A stretch of 64,000 nucleotides of DNA, from assembly GCA_040080965.1 (NCBI GenBank), contig JBEBHH010000003.1:124001-188000 (forward strand). The letters are read 5' to 3'. This stretch comes from SHZI01 sp040080965 (GTDB lineage Bacteria > Pseudomonadota > Gammaproteobacteria > Steroidobacterales > GCA-2729495). Below, one piece after another: positions 36,968 to 45,815 of the stretch. Below the pieces are notes generated by a model. That model saw nothing but the letters and a program-made list of their open reading frames with translations. It did not search any database and had not been told where the DNA came from. Each line of letters starts with the position of its first letter. Position 1 is the stretch's first letter. The position numbers and the translations under genes are program-made.

Positions 36968-38511
36968 TCGCGGAGAAGGGCACGGTGATATCCGGCCGGG
37001 CTGATGAGCTGGACCTGGGCCAGCTGCGCAAGGCCTGGCAGGGGCACGCCCGGGTGGCTCTCGACGAGGCGACGCTGGCGCGGATCAGCCGCAGCCAGCA
37101 GGCCGTCGCCACGGCCCTGGCGTCGCACCAGCCGATCTACGGCATCAATACCGGCTTCGGCATGCTGGCCAACGTGCGGATCCCGGACGGCCAGCTGGCC
37201 GAGCTGCAGGAGAACCTGATCCTGTCCCACTGCGCCGGCATCGGGGATTTCCTCGAGGACCGCGTCGTGCGCCTGGTGCTGGTGCTGAAGATCCTCAGCC
37301 TCGCCCAGGGTTACTCCGGCATCACCCCCGGCGTCGTCCTCGCGCTGGCCAAGCTCCTGAACCACGAGATCTACCCCTGCGTGCCGTCACGCGGCTCGGT
37401 CGGCGCGTCCGGCGACCTGGCGCCCCTGGCCCACCTGTCCGCGATCCTGCTGGGCGTTGGCCGGGCCCGCCACGCCGGCCGCGAGCACGAGGCCGCCGAG
37501 GCCCTGCGTCTTGCCGGCCTCGCGCCCTTCACGCTGCAACCGAAGGAGGGCCTGGCCCTTCTGAACGGCACCCAGGTGTCCACCGCGCTGGCGCTTGGCG
37601 CCCTGTTCCAGGTCGAGAACGTGTTTGCCGCCGCGTGCCTCGCGGGCGCGCTGTCCCTCGACGCCGCCCGCGGCAGCGACACGCCCTTCGATGCGCGGGT
37701 GAGCCAGGTGCGCGGGCACCAGGGCCAGATCGACGTGGCGGGCCTGTTCCGCGAGCTCATGGCCGGCAGCCGGATCCGCGCCTCCCACAGCGACTGCGAG
37801 CGCGTGCAGGATCCCTACAGCCTGCGCTGCCAGCCCCAGGTGATGGGCGCGTGCCTCCAGTCGATCCGGCACGTGGCCGAGGTCCTGCTCGCCGAGTCGC
37901 GGGCAGTGACGGACAACCCGCTCGTGTTCGCCGATGAGGGCGTCATCCTGTCGGGCGGCAACTTCCATGCCGAGCCCGTGGCGCTGGCCTGCGACTACCT
38001 GGCAACGGCCATCGCCGAGATCGGCGCGCTCTCGGAACGGCGCATCGCACTGCTCGTCGATGCACGCATGAGCGGCCTGCCGCCGTTCCTGGTGGAGCAC
38101 AGCGGCCTCAATTCCGGCTTCATGGTGGCGCAGGTGACGGCGGCGGCGCTGGCGTCGGAGAACAAGTCGCTGGCCCATCCGGCCAGCGTCGACAGCCTGC
38201 CCACCTCGGCGAACCAGGAGGACCACGTCAGCATGGCGACGACGGCGGCACTGCGCCTCTACCGCATGGCGGAGAACACGGCGGGCGTCGTCGCGATCGA
38301 ACTGCTGGCCGCCGCCCAGGGCGTCGAGTTCCACCGGCCGCTCGAGAGCTCGGCGCCGCTCGAGGCCGTGATTGCCGCGGTCCGCGGCGTCAGCGCCCGC
38401 TTCGAGCGGGACCGTCCCCTGTCGGGCGACATCCAGGCCATCCAGCAGCTGGTCCTGGAAGGCCGGTTCACGGCGGAGGCCCGGGCAATCCTCCCGTCCT
38501 GGCGCGACTGA
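36964..38511 (+). CDS. hutH: Histidine ammonia-lyase
   Basis: This encodes 515 residues and catalyses the first step, histidine to trans-urocanate plus ammonia. The Ala-Ser-Gly triplet that forms the MIO cofactor is Ala148-Ser149-Gly150 (SRGSVGASGDLAPLAH), and YGINTGFG and NQEDHVSMA are conserved. I chose ATG 36964, which overlaps the hutU stop (ATGA) and gives the normal length; the frame stays open inside hutU. The downstream gene is two bases away. Confidence 0.98.
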
Positions 38512-38513
38512 CG

Positions 38514-39293
38514 ATGGACATCTACCGGCTGATTCCCGGCAGCACGCGCCTCCTGGTGAGCATTCCGCACGCCGGCACGTTCGTGCCGCCCGCGATCGCC
38601 TCACGCATGACGGGCGCCGCCCGGGCGCTGCCGGACACGGACTGGCACGTGGACCGGTTGTACGATTTTCTCGTCGATATGGGCGCGACCGTCATCGTCG
38701 CCACCCACTCCCGCTACGTCGCGGACCTGAACCGGCCGCCCGACGACGCGGCCCTGTACCCCGGCCTGTCGGGGAGCGGGCTGTGCCCGGTCGAAACCTT
38801 CGATGGCCAGCCGGTCTGGCGGGCCCGGCAGGCGCCGTCAGCCAGGGAGATCGCCGAGCGCGTTGCCACCTACTGGCAGCCCTATCACGAGCGCCTGCGG
38901 GCCGAACTCGACCAGCTGCTCGCCCGCCACGGCTCCGCGGTGCTGTGGGATGCCCACTCGATCCGCAGCCACGTGCCGCGGCTGTTCGCGGGCGACCTGC
39001 CGGTGTTGAACCTGGGCACCAACGACGGACGCGCCTGCGACGAGGACCTGGCCGCCCGCCTGCTGGGTTACGCACTGGGGATTCCGGGTTGCACGGCGGT
39101 GCTGGATGGCCGCTTCAAGGGCGGCTACATCACCCGCGCCTACGGCGATCCGGCAGGCGGCATCAATGCGGTGCAACTGGAGCTCGCCCAGCGCAGCTAC
39201 ATGGACGAGACCTCCCGCGAGTACCTCCCGGCTGCCGCACGGCGGATCCGCCCGAGCCTGCGGGCCCTGCTCGAGATCGCGGTCGAGGGTTAG
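38514..39293 (+). CDS. hutG: N-formylglutamate deformylase
   Basis: This 259-residue metal hydrolase releases formate from N-formyl-L-glutamate, the last step of the five-step route. Family motifs include SIPHAGTFVPPAI, DTDWHVDRLYDF, LWDAHSIRSHVPRLF, RFKGGYITRAYG and MDETSREYLP. It starts two bases after hutH. With hutF it completes the pathway, and it ends the rightward operon, since the next gene is of a different type and starts 76 bases on. Confidence 0.96.
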   Translation: MDIYRLIPGSTRLLVSIPHAGTFVPPAIASRMTGAARALPDTDWHVDRLYDFLVDMGATVIVATHSRYVADLNRPPDDAALYPGLSGSGLCPVETFDGQPVWRARQAPSAREIAERVATYWQPYHERLRAELDQLLARHGSAVLWDAHSIRSHVPRLFAGDLPVLNLGTNDGRACDEDLAARLLGYALGIPGCTAVLDGRFKGGYITRAYGDPAGGINAVQLELAQRSYMDETSREYLPAAARRIRPSLRALLEIAVEG

Positions 39294-39369
39294 CCGCGCC
39301 GGCAAGGCTTATGTCAACGCCGCCGGGCCGCTGCTTGCCGCCCCGGGGTCAGCACGCTAGCCTGCGGTC

Positions 39370-42300
39370 GTGCGCGTCGTCCTCTTCATGTGGCTGTGCA
39401 TCGCAGGCGCAGCGCAGGCGGGTTCCTTCGTCGCCTTCGAGTCGGGCCAGGTCCGGCCCCTCGCGCTCTCGGCGGACGGCGGGCGACTCTTCGCCGTCAA
39501 CACGCCCGACAACCGCCTCGAGATCTTCGACGTCCTGCCGGGAGGCCTCCGCCACGCCGCCTCGGTTCCCGTGGGCCTGGAGCCCGTGGCCGTCGCCGTG
39601 CGTCCCGGTGGCGAGGCCTGGGTGGTCAACCATCTCTCCGACAGCATCAGTATCGTGGCTACCGGCGGCGCCACGCCGGGCGTCGTGCGCACGCTGCTCG
39701 TGGGCGACGAGCCGCGGGACATCGTCTTTGCCGGGCCGGGCCGCAACCGGGCGTTCATCACCACGGCCCACCGGGGCCAGAACAGCCCCTGGGTCGATCC
39801 GCTGAACCCGGGCGAGCTGACCACACCGGGCACCGGCCGCGCCGACGTCTGGGTGTTCGACGCCAGCGCGCCGGGCGCCGCGCTGGGCGGCAACCCGGTG
39901 ACCATCCTCACGCTCTTCGGCGACACGCCGCGCGCGCTTGCCGTGACGCCCGACGGCAGCCGCGTGTACGCAGCCATCTTCCACTCCGGCAACCAGACGA
40001 CGGCGGTGAACGAGGGCGCGGTGTGCAATGGCCGGGCGGCCGCGGCGCCCTGCGCGGTGAGCGGCGCCACGGCGCCCGGCGGCCTGCCCGCGCCCAACAC
40101 GGACCTCGACGGCGTCGTCCAGCCCGAGGTGGGCCTGATCGTCCGCCACAACGGCACGAACTGGGTCGATGAACTGGGCCGCAACTGGAACGGCGTGGTG
40201 CGCTTCAGCCTGCCGGACAAGGACGTGTTCGCGATCGACGCCGACGCCAGTCCGCCAGTGGAGACGGCGGCCTTTGCCCACGTGGGCACCGTGCTGTTCA
40301 ACATGGCAGTGCACCCGCAGTCCGGCCGGCTGTACGTGACCAACACGGAGGCCCGGAACGAGGTGCGCTTCGAGGGCACGCGGCCGGCGACGGGGCCCGG
40401 CAGCGCCGTGTCCACCGTGCTCGGCCGCCAGCACCAGACCCGCATCACGGTCATCGACCCGCAATCCGGCGCCGTTCAGCCCCGCCACCTCAACAAGCAC
40501 ATCAATTACGCCGTTTCGCCCGCGTCCGCGGGCGTGCGGGCGAACAGCCTGGCCCTGCCGCGGGGCCTCGTCGTCAGTGGTGACGGCAGCACGCTCTACC
40601 TGGCTGCAGAGGGCTCCAGCAAGGTCGCGGTGCTGGACACCGGCGAGATCGAGGCCGACACCTTCACGCCAGGCGCGGGTGACCACATCACCGTGTCCGG
40701 GGGAGGGCCGACCGGCCTCGCGCTGGACGAGTCCCGCGACCGGCTCTACGTGCTGACCCGGTTCGACAACGGCATCTCGGTGATCGACACCGGGAGCCGC
40801 GCCGAGGTGCGGCACTACCGGCTGCCGAATCCCGAGCCGCCGGAGGTGGTCAACGGACGCGCCTTCCTGAAGGACGCCAACCTGACTTCCAGCAACGGGG
40901 AGGCGGCCTGCGGCAGCTGTCATGTGGACGGGGACCTGGATTCACTGGCCTGGGACCTCGGGAATCCGCAGGAGAGCGTGCTCAGCAATCCGCTCGCCTT
41001 CACGATCGGCCCGGTGAATTTTCCACCGAGTTTCTTCCGGGACTTCCACCCGCTGAAGGGACCGATGACGACCCAGACGCTGCGGGGCATGGCCAATCAC
41101 GGCTCGATGCACTGGCGCGGCGACCGGACCGGCGGCAACGATCCGGGCGGCAGCGCCCTTGACGAGAACGCGGCGTTCCTGAAATTCAACGGGGCCTTCC
41201 CGGCCCTGCTGGGCCGCGCCGCGCCCCTGGCCGACGCCGACATGCAGGCCTTCACCGACTTCGCCCTGGCGCTCACCCCGCCGCCCAACCCGATCCGGGC
41301 GCTGGACGACAGCCTGAACGACGCGCAGGACGCCGGCCGGAACATCTATTTCACCCGGACCGTCGACACGCTGACCTGCGCCGGCTGCCACGTGCTGAGC
41401 ACCACCGCCGGCTTCTTCGGGTCCGACGGCCGCGCGAGTTTCGAGAACGAGCCCCAGCACTTCAAGATCCCGCACCTGCGCAACATGTATTCCAAGGCCG
41501 GCATGTTCGGCATGCCGGCCGTGCCGTTCACGACGGCCGGCGACAATGGCAACAAAGGCGACCAGATCCGCGGCTTCGGCTTCCTCCACGACGGCAGCAC
41601 GGACACGCTGTTCCGCTTCTTCAACGCCACCGTGTTCACGTTCACGGGCGGGGACGCGGAGCGCCGGCAGATGGAGCAGTTCATGTTTGCCATGGACAGC
41701 AACCTGAAGCCCGTGGTCGGCCAGCAGATCACCCTGACCAGCCTGAACAGCGCCACGGTGACCCCGCGCATCGACCTGCTCGTTGCCCAGGCGGCGCTCG
41801 GTAACTGCGACCTGGTGGTGAAGGGCAACAAGGACGGCAAGCTGCGCGGCTGGGTTCGCCTGGCTGACGGCAATTTCCGCAGCGATCTCGCGACCGAGCC
41901 GTTGCTGGCCGACGTGGACCTGCGCGGCCTCGCGGCCGTCGCGGGCCAGGAACTCACGTACTCCTGCGTACCGCCGGGTTCCGGAACGCGGATCGGCATC
42001 GACCGGGACGAGGACGGCGTCCTGGACCGGGGCGACAATTGCCCGGCGGTGGCGAATATCAATCAGGCCGACGGCGACGCCGACCTCGTCGGGAATTCGT
42101 GCGACAACTGCTCGGTGGCGGCGAATGCCGACCAGAAGGACACGAACGGGGATGGCTACGGCAACCGCTGCGATGCCGACCTGAACGGCAGCGGGCAGGT
42201 GACGGCCGCCGACTACGCGCTCCTGCGCTCCGTGCTGGGCCAGCCTGCCGCGGTGAGCGCGCTGGCCGCGGACGCCGACCTGAATGGCAGCGGCCAGGTG

Positions 42301-42372
42301 ACCGCCGCGGACTACGCCATCCTCCGCAATTCACTGGGCACGGCCCCTGGGCCGTCGGCGCTGCTGCCGTAG
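39370..42372 (+). CDS. Exported beta-propeller di-haem protein with dockerin-like C-terminus
   Basis: This 1000-residue protein starts at GTG 39370 with a short signal peptide (to about residue 17). Residues about 25-500 form YVTN/NHL-like propeller repeats (SADGGRLFAVNTPDNRLEIFD and similar). A cytochrome c peroxidase/MauG-like region follows, with CGSCH (514-518) and CAGCH (670-674). Residues about 875-930 hold TSP3-like Asp repeats, and two dockerin-like loops begin at 935 and 968, each DADLNGSGQVTAADY. The tail has GPSAL. It may be a surface or periplasmic redox enzyme held by the calcium module. The C-terminus is shared with the protein at 170-1465. The exact reaction is unknown. Confidence 0.85.
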   Translation: MRVVLFMWLCIAGAAQAGSFVAFESGQVRPLALSADGGRLFAVNTPDNRLEIFDVLPGGLRHAASVPVGLEPVAVAVRPGGEAWVVNHLSDSISIVATGGATPGVVRTLLVGDEPRDIVFAGPGRNRAFITTAHRGQNSPWVDPLNPGELTTPGTGRADVWVFDASAPGAALGGNPVTILTLFGDTPRALAVTPDGSRVYAAIFHSGNQTTAVNEGAVCNGRAAAAPCAVSGATAPGGLPAPNTDLDGVVQPEVGLIVRHNGTNWVDELGRNWNGVVRFSLPDKDVFAIDADASPPVETAAFAHVGTVLFNMAVHPQSGRLYVTNTEARNEVRFEGTRPATGPGSAVSTVLGRQHQTRITVIDPQSGAVQPRHLNKHINYAVSPASAGVRANSLALPRGLVVSGDGSTLYLAAEGSSKVAVLDTGEIEADTFTPGAGDHITVSGGGPTGLALDESRDRLYVLTRFDNGISVIDTGSRAEVRHYRLPNPEPPEVVNGRAFLKDANLTSSNGEAACGSCHVDGDLDSLAWDLGNPQESVLSNPLAFTIGPVNFPPSFFRDFHPLKGPMTTQTLRGMANHGSMHWRGDRTGGNDPGGSALDENAAFLKFNGAFPALLGRAAPLADADMQAFTDFALALTPPPNPIRALDDSLNDAQDAGRNIYFTRTVDTLTCAGCHVLSTTAGFFGSDGRASFENEPQHFKIPHLRNMYSKAGMFGMPAVPFTTAGDNGNKGDQIRGFGFLHDGSTDTLFRFFNATVFTFTGGDAERRQMEQFMFAMDSNLKPVVGQQITLTSLNSATVTPRIDLLVAQAALGNCDLVVKGNKDGKLRGWVRLADGNFRSDLATEPLLADVDLRGLAAVAGQELTYSCVPPGSGTRIGIDRDEDGVLDRGDNCPAVANINQADGDADLVGNSCDNCSVAANADQKDTNGDGYGNRCDADLNGSGQVTAADYALLRSVLGQPAAVSALAADADLNGSGQVTAADYAILRNSLGTAPGPSALLP

Positions 42373-42382
42373 TTTCCCCGCA

Positions 42383-43291
42383 GTGAACCGTCCCCGCAGG
42401 ACCACGGCCGCAATGTCCCTGGCGACAGTCCTGCTGTCAGCCTTTTCCATGGTTGCCTGCGATCGCCAGCAGGCGGACCCGGCAGGCGCTCCACCAGCCG
42501 TCCAGGGGCCGACCGAAATGCCAGCCGATCATCCGGCCCTGGGTGAGCCGCCCACGGCCACCCCGCGACTCGCCCCCACCACTGTCCTGGCGAACGTCGG
42601 AGACGACGTCATCACCGCGGGGGACGTCGATACCGCCATTGGCGCCATGCCCGGTCCGGAACGCCTCGAGTACGCGTCACCTGAGATGGTGCAGGACCTG
42701 GTGGAACTGCTCGTGGACCGGAAGCTGCTGGCGATGGCCCGGGCAAGGGGGGCCGAGCCGCAGTCGCTGGTGGATGTGGCCCGCGAGCCGCCGGGCGAGG
42801 CGGAGATCACCACCTACTATCGCGAGCATGCCGCCGAATTCACGGAGCCGGCCCGCGTGCTGGTCACGAGGGCCACGGCGGCGACGGAGGGCGCCGTGGA
42901 GGGACTGCGGCGCCGATTGGCGGGCGGGGCGACGGTGGCCGAACTCCAGGCCGCCCAGGCCATTACCGCCGACCAGGTGTGGCTGCAGGATGTGCCGAAA
43001 AAGCCGGACGCGACCGGCGTCGCGCTGGCCCTGCGGCCCGGCGAAGTCAGCCGGCGGCTCCCGGTGGCCGGCGGCTTCCTGGTCATGCGCGCCGACCAGG
43101 TCGTGCCGGCCCGCCTGCGGCCGATGGCGGAAGTTCGCGCCGGCATTCTCGCCAGCCTGGAGGATGCCGCCCGGCAAGCGGCGGCCGCCGCCACGCGCGA
43201 GCGCCTGCGCAAGGGTGTCCGGGTTTCGATCGACGAGGCACTGATTGCGTCCTATGCAGCGCCCGCCGGCGACCCGTCCGGGGCCCGGTGA
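42383..43291 (+). CDS. Parvulin-like (PpiC/SurA) lipoprotein, probably without isomerase activity
   Basis: This encodes a 302-residue protein starting at GTG 42383, ten bases after the propeller gene. A lipobox-like Cys follows MVA (about residue 26). The N-terminal SurA-like helix region (about 68-145, VGDDVITAGDVDTAIGAM) leads to a degenerate parvulin domain whose C-terminal part (LRPGEVSRRLPVAGGFLVMRADQV) is recognisable. The usual first-strand catalytic His is replaced (RVLVTRATA). It may be a periplasmic chaperone for the flanking exported proteins. A link to haem protein assembly is inference. Confidence 0.75.
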   Translation: MNRPRRTTAAMSLATVLLSAFSMVACDRQQADPAGAPPAVQGPTEMPADHPALGEPPTATPRLAPTTVLANVGDDVITAGDVDTAIGAMPGPERLEYASPEMVQDLVELLVDRKLLAMARARGAEPQSLVDVAREPPGEAEITTYYREHAAEFTEPARVLVTRATAATEGAVEGLRRRLAGGATVAELQAAQAITADQVWLQDVPKKPDATGVALALRPGEVSRRLPVAGGFLVMRADQVVPARLRPMAEVRAGILASLEDAARQAAAAATRERLRKGVRVSIDEALIASYAAPAGDPSGAR

Positions 43292-43407
43292 GCCAGCGCA
43301 CAAAGCGATTCGGATCAAACGCTTAAGCGCAATGTCCCGCCAGGGCCGGGATGTCCGTACGTGGAATTCCCTATCGACGTTTTGCGCCGCTCCATCTGAA
43401 AAGCCAG

Positions 43408-43429
43408 AACGTCATGTGGATATGACGTT
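43408..43429. promoter_or_regulatory. Inverted repeat upstream of the kelch cytochrome gene
   Basis: AACGTCAT and ATGACGTT form a perfect 8-bp dyad with a six-base spacer. It lies 59 bases before the gene start and could be a regulator site. I cannot name the regulator. Confidence 0.35.
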
Positions 43430-43487
43430 ATGCCGTCCCACGGGGGCGGCGTCCGGTTCGGCCGAACAATGATCGAGGGGGCTCCAA

Positions 43488-45620
43488 ATGAAGGCGTCTG
43501 TGGGTTTGTTCCGTTTCTCCCTGTCGGCGGTGGCGGGCCTCGTGCTGCTGCCCCTGGGCAATTCAGCGCTGGCTGAGTGCCGCGCACCGGCGGCCTGCAT
43601 CAGTTGCCACGCCGGCATTCCCAATTCGCCGCCCCCGGAGGTCCTCGAGCAGATCGGACCTGCCAGCTGCGAAGTGGGCGATTTCACGCGGGGCCTCAAC
43701 ATGACGGTGCCGCGCTTCATCCACCGCACCGCCAAGCTGAAGGACGGCCGCGTCCTTCTCACGGGCGGGCAGATCCAGAATGCCCCCGCCGCGGTGATCA
43801 CGAACTCGGTGGATGCCTTCAATCCGGTGGACAACTCCGTGAGTCCCGTCGGACCCATGACCATCCGCCGCTGGTCGCACACGGCCACGACCCTCGCTGA
43901 CGGGCGGGTGCTCGTCACCGGCGGCCGCACGGGCTCCACGGCCGCGAATGGCGTCGTGCTGGCGACCGCGGAAATCTATGATCCGGTCACCAACGAGTGG
44001 ACGGAGACGGCAGGCCCCATGAGCGTCGCCCGCCGCAGTCACACTGCCACGCTATTGCCAGGCGGCAAGGTGCTCATCGCGGGCGGCGGCAACGGCGTGA
44101 GCACGACCACGTCGCAGCCCATCCAGTCCGCGGAGCTGTTCGACCCGGCGACGGGGCTGTTCACGGTCGTCGGCAACATGCTCGACCGGCGCTCCGCCCA
44201 CAGCGCCATCCTCCTGGATGACGGCACGGTGCTGATCACGGGCGGTTCCAACGGCACGGGCACGCTGTTCCCCACCACCTCGGCCGAGATCTATAACCCC
44301 GCCGACAACACCTTCACCGCAGTGGGACCGATGAACTTCTCGCACCTGGCGCAGCTGCCCGGCAAGCTCCGGGACGGGCGCGTGGTCCAGGGAAGCTCGT
44401 ACTTCAACGACACGCACACCTCCGCCGGCGGCCGCATCACCGACGAGAGCGAGATCTACAACCCCGCCACGCGAACGTTCGTGGCGATCGCCCCCATGTT
44501 CAAGCAGCGCATCGACATCGGCGCGCAGGGCCTGCTCGACGGCTCGCTGCTGATTGCCGGTGGCGTCACCACGAGCCCCAGCTTTCCCAGCATCTTCCAG
44601 CCCACGTCCGAGGTCTTCGATCCCGTGACCAGTTCCTGGAAGCTGTCCGGCATCATGTCCTCCGGCCGGGACGAGTTCAGCGGCCTGCTGCTGGATGATG
44701 GTCGCGTGATGATTTCCGGCGGCTTCGTGTCGCCGGGTGCCGTGCTGCTCCGGACCGTGGAGGTCTACACGCCCGGGCTGATCCCGCAGGTCAACGGCCT
44801 GAAGAACGTCCTGGCGGACACGCCGAACTCGGACCTCCGCCTAGGCAAGGTCAGCCGCGTCCTGCTGGACGGCTGGCTGTACCTGATCAGCAACGCCGTG
44901 GGCGGCGGGAAGCCCCAGTTCAAGAACCTGTCCTGGGCCGCGACCCTCAGCGATCTCTTCGACGACGCGATCAGCCGCCAGGTTCGCACCGCCGCCGTGC
45001 GCAAGCGCCTGCAGGACATCAACGGCGTGCTTGGCACCACCATCAATGACAAGCTGAACCCGAACCTGGCGCCGACCGTGGCGCCCGCGGCGGCTCCGAC
45101 CGCCGGGGTGGAGCCGCTGTCGGTGGCGTTCACCGGCAACGCCGTCGACCCGGACGGCAGCATCACCTACACGCTGTGGAACTTTGGTGATGGCACCACC
45201 AGCACCGACGCCAACCCGACCCATATGTACACCTGCGACGGCGCCTACACCGCCTCGGTCGAGGTCGTGGATGACCGGGGTGCGGTGACGTCAGCCACGG
45301 TGCCGGTGACGGTGACCTCGGCTGGTGGCCCGATCAGCTACGCCTGCGACGTGCAGCCGGTGTTCAACAGGACCTGCACGGGCTGTCACGGCGCGGCGGC
45401 GCGGCTCAGCCTGACCACCTGCGAGAACCTGCGCACGGGCAGCTTCCGCGGACCGGTCGTGACTCCGGGAGCCACGGCAACCAGCACGCTCTGGCAGCGC
45501 ATCAACGACACGGCGCGGCCGATGCCACCCATCGGCGGATTGCTCGCCCAGTCGGAACGCGACGCGATCGGCGCCTGGATCAACAGCCTCGATCCGCTGG
45601 ACGCCAACTACTGCGACTGA
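43488..45620 (+). CDS. Exported kelch-repeat protein with PKD domain and two c-type haem motifs
   Basis: This 710-residue protein has a signal peptide (to about residue 29) and then CISCH (Cys37-His41). Residues about 70-430 are kelch-like repeats (KLKDGRVLLTGGQ, TLADGRVLVTGGR, TLLPGGKVLIAGGG), forming a second type of propeller. A PKD domain sits at about 525-610 (LWNFGDGTTSTDANPTHMY). The C-terminal cytochrome has CTGCH (630-634) with a planctomycete-type cytochrome look and MPPIGG nearby as a possible Met ligand. It could shuttle electrons on the cell surface or in the periplasm. It follows another haem-propeller gene, which suggests one functional set. Confidence 0.85.
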   Translation: MKASVGLFRFSLSAVAGLVLLPLGNSALAECRAPAACISCHAGIPNSPPPEVLEQIGPASCEVGDFTRGLNMTVPRFIHRTAKLKDGRVLLTGGQIQNAPAAVITNSVDAFNPVDNSVSPVGPMTIRRWSHTATTLADGRVLVTGGRTGSTAANGVVLATAEIYDPVTNEWTETAGPMSVARRSHTATLLPGGKVLIAGGGNGVSTTTSQPIQSAELFDPATGLFTVVGNMLDRRSAHSAILLDDGTVLITGGSNGTGTLFPTTSAEIYNPADNTFTAVGPMNFSHLAQLPGKLRDGRVVQGSSYFNDTHTSAGGRITDESEIYNPATRTFVAIAPMFKQRIDIGAQGLLDGSLLIAGGVTTSPSFPSIFQPTSEVFDPVTSSWKLSGIMSSGRDEFSGLLLDDGRVMISGGFVSPGAVLLRTVEVYTPGLIPQVNGLKNVLADTPNSDLRLGKVSRVLLDGWLYLISNAVGGGKPQFKNLSWAATLSDLFDDAISRQVRTAAVRKRLQDINGVLGTTINDKLNPNLAPTVAPAAAPTAGVEPLSVAFTGNAVDPDGSITYTLWNFGDGTTSTDANPTHMYTCDGAYTASVEVVDDRGAVTSATVPVTVTSAGGPISYACDVQPVFNRTCTGCHGAAARLSLTTCENLRTGSFRGPVVTPGATATSTLWQRINDTARPMPPIGGLLAQSERDAIGAWINSLDPLDANYCD

Positions 45621-45647
45621 ACCCGGCGCAGCGAGGCCGGAAGCAGG

Positions 45648-45674
45648 GGGCCGGGTCGTGAGACCCGGCCCTTT
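45648..45674 (+). terminator. Terminator after the haem/propeller cluster
   Basis: A perfect 10-bp G+C-rich stem (45648-45657 with 45662-45671) is closed by a GTGA tetraloop and followed by three T residues. It lies 28 bases after the stop at 45620. The short T-run makes it weaker than a classical terminator. Confidence 0.7.
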
Positions 45675-45815
45675 GCATTCCGCCGACGGGAACGTCCAGC
45701 CGGTCAGGCCCGTCGCCTGGCTGAGTCGCTCTGCCACAGGCGGGCCAGTGGCAGATTTGGCATGCTCGGCCGGCTGTCGGGAACAACCACCGCCGCTGGC
45801 CGGAAGGATGCATCC

